From assembly GCA_913020155.1 (NCBI GenBank), contig CAJWBA010000001.1, positions 123,471 to 187,470 of the forward strand: a stretch of DNA of 64,000 bases, given 5' to 3'. This document shows positions 15,044 through 24,502 of this stretch, piece by piece (within the stretch, counting starts at the first letter, position 1; the number at the start of each line of letters is the position of its first letter). The stretch comes from an uncultured Flavobacteriales bacterium. Its GTDB lineage: Bacteria > Bacteroidota > Bacteroidia > Flavobacteriales > Flavobacteriaceae. Both the position numbers and the translations under genes were made by a program. Under the pieces are notes generated by a model, which searched no databases, was not told the origin of the DNA, and worked only from the letters and a program-made list of their open reading frames with translations.

Positions 15044-15904
15044 ATGATAAAGAAATTCATGCTCTTTTTAACAGCAATAAGCTTTTCATGTTCAAGTAGT
15101 GGAGACAATCCTTCGCTTATTAACATAGATTTACCTCAAACAGTTGTTCCTGAAGAGAGTTGTGGAGGACGAATAGAAAATGCAAATCCCAACGGAGATA
15201 GGACTACTCTTGTCTGGGCAGAAGAATTTGAGGAAGACGGTGCACCTTGTGTAAAAAACTGGAACCATGAAACCATTCCTCCTAATAATGGAAGTTGGTG
15301 GAACGAGGAAGTTCAATACTATACCGATCGAAGAGATAACTCTATTGTTGAAGATGGTGTGCTTAAGATAACTGCAAAAAAAGAAAATTATCTTTCCAAA
15401 GAATATACCTCAGCCCGAATGACAACACAAAGGCTTTTTGAATTTAGTTATGGGAAGGTAGAAATCAGAGCAAAGCTACCTAAAGGTCAGGGTACATGGC
15501 CTGCTCTTTGGTTCTTAGGAGCCAATATTGATACTATAGGTTGGCCCTCTTGTGGTGAAATTGATCTTGTAGAACACGGCGATGGTGAACCAGGTTTGGT
15601 TTCATCTACGGTTCACAGAGCAAATACTAATGGAGATAATTATTACCGAAGAGGGGATCAAATCATAGAAAATGAATCTTCTGAATTTCATGTTTATAAA
15701 ATGATTTGGACCAGTACTTCAATTCAATTTTTTGTGGATGATGTAAAGCATCATGAAGTAAGCTATGACCCTAATACTCCATTCAATAAATACTTTTTTA
15801 TCATTCTAAATGTTGCAATGGGTGGAAACTTTACAGATAATAATATTGACCCAAATTTTACGTCCTCTGCCTTAGAAATAGATTACATCCGAGTTTATCA
15901 ATAA
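15044..15904 (+). CDS. GH16 family lipoprotein, laminarinase-like (endo-beta-1,3-glucanase)
   Basis: The protein has 286 residues with a lipoprotein signal (Ser-Phe-Ser-Cys16-Ser-Ser-Ser-Gly). The GH16 catalytic motif is intact: Glu172-Ile-Asp174-Leu-Val-Glu177, with nucleophile and acid/base glutamates. Aromatic substrate-binding signatures such as Trp-Pro-Ala-Leu-Trp and Tyr-Gly-Lys-Val-Glu-Ile-Arg precede it. The enzyme would cleave internal beta-1,3 bonds of laminarin or mixed-linkage glucan at the cell surface. A cysteine-containing insertion after the signal is noted. The next gene (GH3) follows after 22 bases, making an operon with a second GH16. Confidence 0.9.
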   Translation: MIKKFMLFLTAISFSCSSSGDNPSLINIDLPQTVVPEESCGGRIENANPNGDRTTLVWAEEFEEDGAPCVKNWNHETIPPNNGSWWNEEVQYYTDRRDNSIVEDGVLKITAKKENYLSKEYTSARMTTQRLFEFSYGKVEIRAKLPKGQGTWPALWFLGANIDTIGWPSCGEIDLVEHGDGEPGLVSSTVHRANTNGDNYYRRGDQIIENESSEFHVYKMIWTSTSIQFFVDDVKHHEVSYDPNTPFNKYFFIILNVAMGGNFTDNNIDPNFTSSALEIDYIRVYQ

Positions 15905-15926
15905 ATACGATCCTAATTAAAATACT

Positions 15927-18203
15927 ATGTTTAAGAAAATATTTTTCCTCATACTAATCTCTGTAAGTTACATTTCAAATGGACAACAAACTTCAAATGC
16001 TACTATTGAAACTAAAGTAGATAACCTGTTAAAGAAGATGACCTTAAAAGAAAAGATCGGTCAAATGAATCAATACAATGGGTTTTGGAACGTAACCGGT
16101 CCCGTTCCCAAAGGCGGTGACGCAAAAGCTAAATACGATCACTTAGCACAAGGATATGTGGGTTCGATGTTAAACGTTAGAGGGGTCAAGGAAGTACGTG
16201 AGGTACAACAAATAGCCATTGAAAAATCAAGATTAGGGATACCCTTGATTGTAGGTTTCGATTTGATCCACGGATACAAAACAATAAGTCCAATTCCGCT
16301 TGCAGAGTCTGCCAGTTGGGATTTAAAAGCAATCAAACACTCAGCTGCTTTAGGCGCAAAAGAAGCTTCTGCTGCAGGGATTAACTGGACCTTTGCTCCA
16401 ATGGTCGATATCACAAGAGATGCTCGTTGGGGGAGAGTTATGGAGGGAGCAGGAGAAGATCCCTTTTTGGGAAGTCAGATTGCTGTAGCTCGGGTTCAAG
16501 GTTTTCAGGGAACCGATTTAGATTCGCCCCATACAGTAGCTGCTTGCGCTAAACACTTTGCTGGCTACGGTTTTTCTGAGGCAGGAAGAGATTATAATAC
16601 TGTTGACGTAGGGCTTAACACCCTTCACAATGTAATCCTTCCTCCATTCAAAGCCGCAGTAGATGCAGGCATAAAAACGTTTATGAATTCATTCAATGAC
16701 CTCAACGGTGTTCCTGCAACTGCAGACGCTTATTTGCAAAGAAAAATCCTAAAAGGTGATTGGAATTTTAACGGTTTTGTAGTTTCTGATTGGGGATCTC
16801 TCAGAGAAATGATAGATCATGGATATGCCAAAGACAGAAAACACGCAGGTGAATTGGCTCTAAACGGAGGTTCAGATATGGACATGGAATCCTACATCTA
16901 CTTTAATGAGATTGAAAACCTACTCGCGGAAGGAAAAGTAACTCAAGATCAAATTGATGACGCAGTTCGAAGAATTCTTCGAGTAAAATTTGAATTGGGA
17001 TTATTTGATGACCCCTACAGATACCTTGACAAAAAGAGAGAAAAAGAAATTACTGGATCCAAAGAAATACTCGATGGAGCATTGGATATGGCAAAAAAGT
17101 CGATCGTTTTACTCAAAAACGAAAAGCAAACACTACCCCTAAAAAAAGAGGGACAAAAAATTGCTTTAATTGGACCTTTAGCTGCAGATAAAAATAGCCC
17201 ACTGGGTAATTGGAGAATCGCTGCAGAGAACAACTCTGCTGTATCGGTCTTGGAGGGATTACAAGCTTTTAAAGGCAATAAAATAACCCATGATCAAGGA
17301 GTAAGGCTTGTCAACAAGATTCCTTCTGGATTTCATGAAGAGGTAATCATAAATGAAACAGATAGAACTGGATTTGAAGCTGCAAAAAAAGCTGCTACTG
17401 AAGCTGATGTTGTTCTTATGGTTCTAGGAGAATACGGATTTCAGTCAGGTGAGGCAAGAAGTAGAGCAAATCTTGATCTTCCTGGACTTCAACAAGAATT
17501 ACTGGAAGAAATTTTTGCGGTAAATCAAAACATTGTATTGGTATTGATGAACGGAAGACCTTTGATCTTGAATTGGGCAGAGCAAAATCTCCCAAGCATA
17601 CTAGAGGTATGGCATTTGGGGACTCAAAGTGGAAATGCAATTGCACAGGTAATTTACGGAGAATACAACCCCAGTGGAAAGCTACCTATGAGTTTTCCCA
17701 GAAATGTTGGTCAAATGCCCTTGTATTACAATCACAAAAGTACCGGTAGACCTGGAGCTGATGGTGAAGATCAAGGAAGCGTTTTTTGGTCACATTATAT
17801 CGATGAAGAAAACACCCCTCTTTATCCGTTTGGGTACGGTCTTAGTTATACCAAATTCAGCTACTCCGATATTGAGTTAAGTACTTCTGAAATTAGCGAA
17901 GGAACTTCAATTGAAGCATCAATTATTCTTTCCAATTCAGGAAAAGTTGAAGGTAAAGAAGTTGTTCAATTGTATCTTCAAGATCCATTTGCAAGTGCTG
18001 TTCGACCCGTAAGAGAATTGAAGGGATTTGAATTGGTAAACCTTAAAGCAGGTGAATCCAAGAAGATCCGTTTTACCATTACCAAAAAAATGTTAGAATT
18101 TTACAGTGCACAAAATATTTGGGAAGCTGAAACTGGAAAATTTAATGTCTTTATCGGTAGTGATTCAAACACAATAAGAAAAGCTGAGTTTATCCTTAAG
18201 TAA
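15927..18203 (+). CDS. bglX: GH3 family beta-glucosidase (BglX-like)
   Basis: The protein has 758 residues with a cleavable signal peptide. It has the full GH3 layout: an N-terminal TIM barrel with Lys-His-Phe-Ala-Gly-Tyr-Gly (209-215) and the nucleophile Asp288 in Phe-Val-Val-Ser-Asp-Trp-Gly, an alpha/beta sandwich, and a C-terminal fibronectin-III-like domain (from about 665). It matches periplasmic BglX in length. It would hydrolyse beta-gluco-oligosaccharides released by the flanking GH16 enzymes to glucose. It sits between two GH16 genes with gaps of 22 and 6 bases. Confidence 0.93.
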   Translation: MFKKIFFLILISVSYISNGQQTSNATIETKVDNLLKKMTLKEKIGQMNQYNGFWNVTGPVPKGGDAKAKYDHLAQGYVGSMLNVRGVKEVREVQQIAIEKSRLGIPLIVGFDLIHGYKTISPIPLAESASWDLKAIKHSAALGAKEASAAGINWTFAPMVDITRDARWGRVMEGAGEDPFLGSQIAVARVQGFQGTDLDSPHTVAACAKHFAGYGFSEAGRDYNTVDVGLNTLHNVILPPFKAAVDAGIKTFMNSFNDLNGVPATADAYLQRKILKGDWNFNGFVVSDWGSLREMIDHGYAKDRKHAGELALNGGSDMDMESYIYFNEIENLLAEGKVTQDQIDDAVRRILRVKFELGLFDDPYRYLDKKREKEITGSKEILDGALDMAKKSIVLLKNEKQTLPLKKEGQKIALIGPLAADKNSPLGNWRIAAENNSAVSVLEGLQAFKGNKITHDQGVRLVNKIPSGFHEEVIINETDRTGFEAAKKAATEADVVLMVLGEYGFQSGEARSRANLDLPGLQQELLEEIFAVNQNIVLVLMNGRPLILNWAEQNLPSILEVWHLGTQSGNAIAQVIYGEYNPSGKLPMSFPRNVGQMPLYYNHKSTGRPGADGEDQGSVFWSHYIDEENTPLYPFGYGLSYTKFSYSDIELSTSEISEGTSIEASIILSNSGKVEGKEVVQLYLQDPFASAVRPVRELKGFELVNLKAGESKKIRFTITKKMLEFYSAQNIWEAETGKFNVFIGSDSNTIRKAEFILK

Positions 18204-18209
18204 ATACCA

Positions 18210-18977
18210 ATGCTCCAAAAAGCGCTCTTTTTTTTGCTGTTAATTTTCTTTACTATTCTTCAAGCACAAAAAAATAAACGAAAACTCGTCTGGTCTGATG
18301 AATTTGATAAACCAACATTAGATCTCAATTACTGGAGTTACAAAACTGGAGATGGATGCCCCGAATTATGTGGTTGGGGAAACAATGAGCGCCAAATTTA
18401 TACGGACAGTAATCATTTGATAAGAAATGGCAATCTCGTGATTCAAGCACGCTTGGAACACAAGATTTACACCTCAACAAGAATAACTACAAAAGGAAAA
18501 ATAGAATACCAACACGGTCGTTTTGAAGTTCGTGCAAAGCTCCCTGCTGGACAAGGGGTTTGGCCAGCATTTTGGATGTTGGGTAATACCATATCGGAAG
18601 TGGGCTGGCCTCTTTGCGGTGAAATAGATGTTTTGGAATACGTCGGTAAAAAACCTGAAGAAATTTTCACCTCCTTGCACACCCAAGCAAGTCATGGAAA
18701 TACCATCAATACTAAAATAACCGAGATCTCAAATATTGAAGAAGGGTTTCATACCTATGCAGCAGATTGGACACAATATCAAATTAAGTTTTTTGTTGAC
18801 GAAAAAAGTGTCTATACCTTCATTCCCAGAGATAAAAGTAAAGAAGAATGGCCCTTTGATCAACCCTTTTATCTTTTGTTGAATTTAGCCATAGGTGGCA
18901 ATTTTGGGGGACCAGAAGTTGATGACATGATTTTCCCTCAAGAATTCATAATTGATTACGTTCGGATTTATCAATAA
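18210..18977 (+). CDS. GH16 family secreted beta-glucanase (laminarinase-like)
   Basis: The protein has 255 residues with an N-terminal signal peptide (cleaved near Gln-Ala-Gln). The catalytic motif Glu138-Ile-Asp140-Val-Leu-Glu143 is intact, and Trp-Ser-Asp-Glu-Phe (28-32) opens the beta-sandwich as in GH16_3 laminarinases. It is related to, but clearly distinct from, the lipoprotein GH16 at 15044. A surface lipoprotein and a soluble enzyme would divide the work on the polymer. It is the last gene of the three-gene glucan operon and ends convergent with the symporter, 6 bases away. Confidence 0.92.
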   Translation: MLQKALFFLLLIFFTILQAQKNKRKLVWSDEFDKPTLDLNYWSYKTGDGCPELCGWGNNERQIYTDSNHLIRNGNLVIQARLEHKIYTSTRITTKGKIEYQHGRFEVRAKLPAGQGVWPAFWMLGNTISEVGWPLCGEIDVLEYVGKKPEEIFTSLHTQASHGNTINTKITEISNIEEGFHTYAADWTQYQIKFFVDEKSVYTFIPRDKSKEEWPFDQPFYLLLNLAIGGNFGGPEVDDMIFPQEFIIDYVRIYQ

Positions 18978-18983
18978 TAAATA

Positions 18984-20777
18984 CTAGTTGGAAAACATCA
19001 ACTTTTTCATCAAATTACGAAGCGCCAGAAAAGCAAATACGGTTACCAAAAGTAAAAATAATCCCGCTTTGACTTCTCCATAAATAAAATAACCAGTGCT
19101 AAACAAAGCGCCATAAATTCCTACAGAACCTACCAGCATACATAAAATACCTATAGGCACATTCCAAGCTTTCTTATCCGTAATCAAATCTATTCCATCC
19201 TCTTTAGCATCAGAAACAACTTTACTCCAACCACGACCACCGGGTTGTATGATTTTATAAAAATTATTTAAAGTTATTTTATCTGAAGGAGAAGTTAATA
19301 AGGTTACAACTACCCATGCAAGGGTCGTTAATGCAACCCCTAAAACCAACTGAATGTCATTAGCAATTGGGTCAAAACCTAATTTGACGTGTATGAGTTT
19401 AAAATAAAGTGCAAGAATAAAAGAAACAGTCATTGCTGTTATTTCACTGTAAGCATTGATCCGATACCAAAACCAACGCATTATGAACAGCAAACCTGTT
19501 CCTGCTCCAATTTGTAACAAAATTTGAAAAGCCTCTAAGGCATTGCTTAGAAGTAAAGCAAAAAGTGCCGAAGCAATCATCAAAATTAAGGTACTCCATC
19601 TACCAACACTTACCAATTCTTTTTCTGAAGCCTCTGGCTTAACAAAACGTTTGTAAAAATCATAAACTATATATGATGATCCCCAGTTTAAATGAGATGA
19701 AATTGTTGACATAAAAGCAGCAATCAATGAAGCAACAATAAGGCCAATTAATCCCGCAGGTAGGAAAGTCATCATAGCGGGATAGGCTAAATCATCTTTT
19801 ACAATGCTAGGATCAATATCAGGAAAAGCAAGTTGAATCGCTTCTATATTAGGGAAGACTATCAAACTCGCAAGAGCGATAATAATCCATGGCCATGGAC
19901 GCAAAGCATAATGAGCAAAATTGAACAATAAAGTTGCCCAAACTGCATTTTTTTCATCCTTAGCCGACAACATTCTCTGAGCAATGTAACCCCCACCACC
20001 TGGTTCTGCTCCAGGATACCAAACACTCCACCACTGAATAGCGATAGGAAGAATAAATAACGTTATGAAGACCTCACGCTGTTGGAAGTCGGGAATAAAA
20101 TCTAATTTTGGAGTCACATTGGGATGTGTCAAAAGGTTTTCCAAACTTCCTATTTGGGGAAGATCTATTATGTAATATGTAGCCCAAAAGGTTGCTCCCA
20201 TGGCTAAAATAAATTGAAAAAAGTCAGTAATTACAACTCCTTTTAATCCACCTAAAGAACTATACAATACAGTGATTGTAGAAGCAATTACTAGAGTCTC
20301 AACAGCAGTAAATCCCAGAAGAACACTTCCTATTTTTATTGCTGCTAAACAAACCGAAGCCATAATCATAATATTAAAGAAGACTCCCAAATATAAAGCT
20401 CTGAACCCTCTTAAAAAAGCAGCTCCTTTTCCGCTGTATCGCAATTCATAAAACTCCAAATCGGTTACAACTCCAGATTTTCGCCACAATTTTGCATACA
20501 CAAAAACGGTTAACATACCAGTTAGTAAAAAAGCCCACCAAACCCAATTACCAGAAACTCCGTTTTTTCTTACGATATCAGTGACTAAATTTGGGGTGTC
20601 AGCAGAGAATGTAGTTGCTACCATCGAAATCCCTAAAAGCCACCAAGGCATGTTTCTTCCCGATAAGAAAAATTCAGTGCTACTCGTACCCGCTTTTTTG
20701 GACACAACAAGTCCAATAACAAGCGTAAGTGCAAAAAATAAAATAATGATTCCCCAGTCTAAAGTTGAAAGTGTCAT
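18984..20777 (-). CDS. Sodium:solute symporter (SSS family)
   Basis: The protein has 597 residues from the ATG at 20777 (an in-frame TTG three codons upstream is not preferred). About 14 membrane helices are expected. Early signatures Phe-Phe-Leu-Ser-Gly-Arg-Asn-Met-Pro-Trp-Trp and Ser-Thr-Ile-Ser-Ser-His-Leu-Asn-Trp-Gly fit SSS transporters that take up sugars or related solutes with sodium. It is co-directional with the downstream part of a small unit containing a nucleotidyltransferase. Next to a glucan cluster it plausibly imports glucose or an oligosaccharide, but substrate choice cannot be read. Confidence 0.88.
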   Translation of the reverse strand: MTLSTLDWGIIILFFALTLVIGLVVSKKAGTSSTEFFLSGRNMPWWLLGISMVATTFSADTPNLVTDIVRKNGVSGNWVWWAFLLTGMLTVFVYAKLWRKSGVVTDLEFYELRYSGKGAAFLRGFRALYLGVFFNIMIMASVCLAAIKIGSVLLGFTAVETLVIASTITVLYSSLGGLKGVVITDFFQFILAMGATFWATYYIIDLPQIGSLENLLTHPNVTPKLDFIPDFQQREVFITLFILPIAIQWWSVWYPGAEPGGGGYIAQRMLSAKDEKNAVWATLLFNFAHYALRPWPWIIIALASLIVFPNIEAIQLAFPDIDPSIVKDDLAYPAMMTFLPAGLIGLIVASLIAAFMSTISSHLNWGSSYIVYDFYKRFVKPEASEKELVSVGRWSTLILMIASALFALLLSNALEAFQILLQIGAGTGLLFIMRWFWYRINAYSEITAMTVSFILALYFKLIHVKLGFDPIANDIQLVLGVALTTLAWVVVTLLTSPSDKITLNNFYKIIQPGGRGWSKVVSDAKEDGIDLITDKKAWNVPIGILCMLVGSVGIYGALFSTGYFIYGEVKAGLFLLLVTVFAFLALRNLMKKLMFSN

Positions 20778-20818
20778 AGTTGTCAATTAATTATTCAATG
20801 TATGAAAAAAATAGTTGG

Positions 20819-21670
20819 TTAGTGCAAAAAATTCAGATCCTTCAAGTGGTTTTCAAAATACTCTATGTCTCCTTTAACGGTCAAATCGGGAACATGCTCT
20901 TGCAGAGGTATTCCAACAACCGATCCAGGTTTTGCAAGAACCATATTTAAGATGGCTGTTGGGAGTTCTTTTTCATTGCGAATTGGGTTCACAGGACAGT
21001 CTTTCAAAAAAGAATAGAAATGACCTCCATTGAAACTATAAAGATTCATACTAATATACAAACATCCTTCTGAATTTATTTGCTTTTTAAAATCATTAAG
21101 GTTTGGTTTTTCAATAATTTTCTGAAGCCTAAAATTTGAATCAAAAACAAGGAGAGCAAAACCCGCTATTTTCTTTTTATTAAATTTTAGGAAATTCAAA
21201 TCATAAGCAATCATACCTCCTCCTCCTTCAACTTCTTTTATCTTTCGAAATGCATTAATAGAATAAAAATTATCACTGTTGCAGACAGAAAAATACTCCT
21301 TCTTTAGATTGGGAAACTGTTCTAAAGCTTGGTAAACAGCATCTGCCGTACCCCAGGGTTTTATTCTGGTTGAAGGAGTATGTTGAGTTACATAGTTTAT
21401 CTGAAGATGATCCAAGCTAGAAAAGTTTTTTATACTCAATCGAAAAGGAGAAGAGTCTTTTCCTGTGATAAGATAAATTGTTTTGTAACCTGCTTGCTGT
21501 GCATTTAACAACAAATAATAAAGCAACGGTTTTGAATCCTCTCCGATTTCGATAAGTCCTTTTGACCGGGTGTTTGCTTGATTTATTTTTTTGTCTTCAA
21601 TTTGATCCGATGAAGAAGCTTTCATGCGTGAAGACATGCCAGCCGCCATTACTAGTAAAGAGGTATTCAT
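20819..21670 (-). CDS. Nucleotidyltransferase (NTP_transferase fold)
   Basis: The protein has 283 residues. The N-terminal Met-Ala-Ala-Gly-Met-Ser-Ser-Arg-Met (8-16) is the nucleotide-binding loop, and Cys-Asn-Ser-Asp-Asn (near 128) is the metal aspartate strand. A low-complexity, polar insertion (about 17-36) separates the loop from the usual Lys-Gly-Leu-Ile-Glu-Ile segment. Family members make NDP-sugars, and MurU-like proteins recycle cell-wall sugars with a kinase. No kinase is intact beside it. It lies upstream of the symporter on the same strand, with 41 bases between the two coding regions. Confidence 0.75.
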   Translation of the reverse strand: MNTSLLVMAAGMSSRMKASSSDQIEDKKINQANTRSKGLIEIGEDSKPLLYYLLLNAQQAGYKTIYLITGKDSSPFRLSIKNFSSLDHLQINYVTQHTPSTRIKPWGTADAVYQALEQFPNLKKEYFSVCNSDNFYSINAFRKIKEVEGGGGMIAYDLNFLKFNKKKIAGFALLVFDSNFRLQKIIEKPNLNDFKKQINSEGCLYISMNLYSFNGGHFYSFLKDCPVNPIRNEKELPTAILNMVLAKPGSVVGIPLQEHVPDLTVKGDIEYFENHLKDLNFLH

Positions 21671-21919
21671 CTGAAAATCTTTTTAGTATCACTTCCACAA
21701 GATTAAAAAACCACAAAAACATCAAATGCACTATAATTTTTTGGGAGACTCAACAAGAGTCTTTCCTAATGGAGCTTGAGATATAATAGAATTAAACAAA
21801 CTTATTCTGGTTTATTATTTCCAAGATAAAAAAATAATTGAAAAAAACGAGTGCCTTTAACCAAAGGTTAACTTCACACAAAAAAAATATATACCTTTCT
21901 GATAGTAAAAACAAGTCCC

Positions 21920-23307
21920 ATGAAAAAGTTTAATCGCAGATCCTTCTTAAAAACCTAATCCCTGTCGACTGCTGCAATAACCTCAATCTTATTATTAGAA
22001 AATTGTGTAAGCCCAAAAACAGCTTCAAATGGAATTTACGTGGGAGCTTTGCAGCATCCAAAATTCGGGATTTAAGGTCTGCTTTCATTCGTGTTGGAGC
22101 TCGAGGAGGAGACCATCTTAAGGTTTTAGCATCCCAAAACAACACTGAAGTAGTTGCCATTAGTGACCTCTATGAAGATAATGTAATACATTAGAATAAA
22201 ATCGCATCCGATATTGGAAAAGGTCAACGGTATCAAAATATTACAACTTATTTTGGAGGTGAAAACATTTGGAAAATCATACTAAAAAGAAATAAAACCC
22301 AATGTAGTTTTTGATGCGACAAATTGGGGGAATAATGCACCTATGGTTATCGTAGCCATGAAAAGTGGCGCTCATGCCTTTGTTGAGATACCTATTGCAA
22401 CTTCATTAGATGCAATGTGGAAAATTGTCCGTCCCCCAGAAGAAACCCAAAAGCACTGCATGATGATGGAAAATGTCAATTATGGAAGATCCGAATTGAT
22501 GTACCTCAACATTTGCCGTCAAGGAGTAATTGGAGATCTATTACACCTAGAGGCAGCATACATTCATGAATTCGTTTTCATATGGAAGAACAAGAACACA
22601 GAACAGGATCTTGGAGAACCCATCATTATGCCAAGGGAAGAGGGAACCTCTACCCTCACCAAGGGCCTGGACCCGTTGCTCAATACATGAATATTACTCG
22701 TACAGATGATGATTTTAAAAGCATTATTTCCTATTCTACTACTGCGATGGGTAGAAAATTTTATGCCAAAAAAACTACACCACCAATCATAAATAGAACC
22801 AACTGGATTACCAAAATGGAGACCTAAACACCTCAATCATCAAAACCCTTTTGGGAAGAACCATAATGATTCAATGGGACAAAACCAGTCCAAGGCCCAT
22901 CACGCTTCACAACCTTATTCAGGGAACCAAAGGCATTCTTGCAGGTTTTTCAATCCGAGTAACATTATAAAGAGGATTTGAAGGAGTTGCCAAAAACCAT
23001 CATAAATGGATTCAAGGAGAATCATTGGAACTCCTCTATGAAAAATATGATCCTCCTCTTTTTAAACGAATCAATCAAAAGACTCAAAATAGCGGTCACG
23101 GAGGTATGGACGGGATCATGGTAAACCAAATTGTAGAATGCTTACAGCAAGGTTTACCCCTAAATCAAATGTGACGAAGGTTGTTTTTGGAGTGCAGTAA
23201 CGCTTCTCTCAGGAACCGCCTTCGCTCTAGAAGGCGCCCCACAACAGTTTCATGATTTTACCCTCAGAAGATGGAAAAAAACTGCGCCTTTAGGCATTGT
23301 AAATTAA
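21920..23307 (+). pseudogene. Degraded GH109 (Gfo/Idh/MocA) glycosidase pseudogene
   Basis: A once complete gene can be followed through several frames. It starts with a Tat-like signal (Arg-Arg-Ser-Phe-Leu-Lys) stopped by TAA at 21956. The Rossmann segment (Ile-Arg-Val-Gly-Ala-Arg-Gly-Gly-Asp-His-Leu) is in another frame. A long stretch at 22343-22620 has His-Cys-Met-Met-Met-Glu-Asn-x-Asn-Tyr-Gly-Arg. After a shift come Trp-Arg-Thr-His-His and Gly-Pro-Val-Ala-Gln-Tyr-Met-Asn, then Gly-His-Gly-Gly-Met-Asp and finally Trp-Ser-Ala-Val-Thr. These are GH109 (NAD-dependent alpha-N-acetylgalactosaminidase-like) motifs in the right order. At least four frameshifts or stops break it, so it is genuinely decayed and not a sequencing slip. 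Confidence 0.88.
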
Positions 23308-23724
23308 ACTCTAATGAAAACCTAGCCCAAATCTTTTTAAAATTAAAGAGATCAAAGCTGCTTTTAGAAACGTTTCATTGTACACTAATTCATAAAGAGA
23401 TATGTTTTCGCCAAAGCATCGAGTTATATAAGCTTGGAATTAGTAAAAAAGATTTGAATTTTATCCAATCTTTTAAATAAACACACCCCTGGATCTATTT
23501 GACCAATGCATCAAAAGTTGAATTTGCACATCCACTGAATCCATTTTATTTAGCCCAACTAAAAAATAATAAATTTTTGAAAACCTACGGAGTTATTTAT
23601 GCTGCCTGCTTTTGTTCGGTTGATGAATCAACTTTACAAAAATGTCAATCCCAGAGATCTAATTTTGAAAACCGAAAAAGAATTAAATAAATTTCTCAAT
23701 GACTATTATTCAAATGACAATTAA
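23308..23724 (+). pseudogene. Unidentified decayed coding remnant
   Basis: This stretch has no intact gene, but peptide-like segments occur in successive frames. One reads Ala-His-Pro-Leu-Asn-Pro-Phe-Tyr-Leu-Ala-Gln-Leu and another, after a shift, reads Leu-Pro-Ala-Phe-Val-Arg-Leu-Met-Asn-Gln-Leu-Tyr. The second ends at a TAA at 23722. It looks like the tail of another inactivated gene after the GH109 pseudogene. I cannot name the family. Confidence 0.4.
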
Positions 23725-23774
23725 ATCCCTGTTAAACCTTTTTAAAAAAAGAAGATATTCCTTAGGTTTGAGGG

Positions 23775-24440
23775 ATGAAACTCGATTGCAAATTTTTTAA
23801 CTTTTTAATCTCACTTTTTTTTAGTGTCTTTACTCTATTAGGTCAGGGTTTTGAGGTTAAGCCCCAAACATTTGAAACCGAAGGAAACATAGAATTTCTT
23901 TTATCACCCAAAGAAAACCCAAACTATCTCCCTGATTATTTGAAAAAAGATTTTTTTAAAAACACTCCAGACCCTAACAATAAAAATGAATACTTTGATC
24001 GCCCAAAAATTGAAATGGGTGAACAAGAAACATTTATAGATCCGGGTGAATTCTATCTCAACAAGCTACGATCCCCTGAAAAAGAAAAAAATCCAAATGA
24101 TTTTAAAGTCGATCAATATTTGGGAGATTTTAAAAGCAATGCCCCCTATGTTCAGGTAATCTTTAGAGATCACGAAGCAGCAGATGGAGATCGGGTAAAA
24201 ATACTATTTAACGATCGAGTAGTTGAAGCCAATGTTCTGCTTCAAGAAAGATTCAAACGGCTAAAGGTTGATTTAATTTCAGGCTTCAACAAAATTGATT
24301 TTGTAGCCCTTAATCAAGGTGAATCTGGACCTAATACAGCTGAAATCAGAGTGTATGATAATAAAGGGATGTTGCTTATGGCTAACCAATGGAACCTAGC
24401 TACAGGAACTAAAGCAACCTTAATCGTAGCAAAAGAATAG
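23775..24440 (+). CDS. Secreted protein of unknown function
   Basis: The protein has 221 residues with a signal peptide (hydrophobic core ending near Leu-Gly-Gln). The central part is polar and rich in Asn, Pro and Lys. The C-terminal 90 residues contain alternating beta-strand patterns (Tyr-Val-Gln-Val-Ile-Phe-Arg-Asp, Asp-Arg-Val-Lys-Ile-Leu-Phe-Asn-Asp-Arg) that look like a beta-sandwich. No catalytic motif is visible. It precedes the M13 peptidase by 62 bases, and an operon is possible. I do not recognise a named family. Confidence 0.7.
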   Translation: MKLDCKFFNFLISLFFSVFTLLGQGFEVKPQTFETEGNIEFLLSPKENPNYLPDYLKKDFFKNTPDPNNKNEYFDRPKIEMGEQETFIDPGEFYLNKLRSPEKEKNPNDFKVDQYLGDFKSNAPYVQVIFRDHEAADGDRVKILFNDRVVEANVLLQERFKRLKVDLISGFNKIDFVALNQGESGPNTAEIRVYDNKGMLLMANQWNLATGTKATLIVAKE

Positions 24441-24502
24441 TTGTATATTGTAAATATTAAACTTCAAAAAAAAGTACATTTACAAATTTTAAAATTCTAA
24501 TT

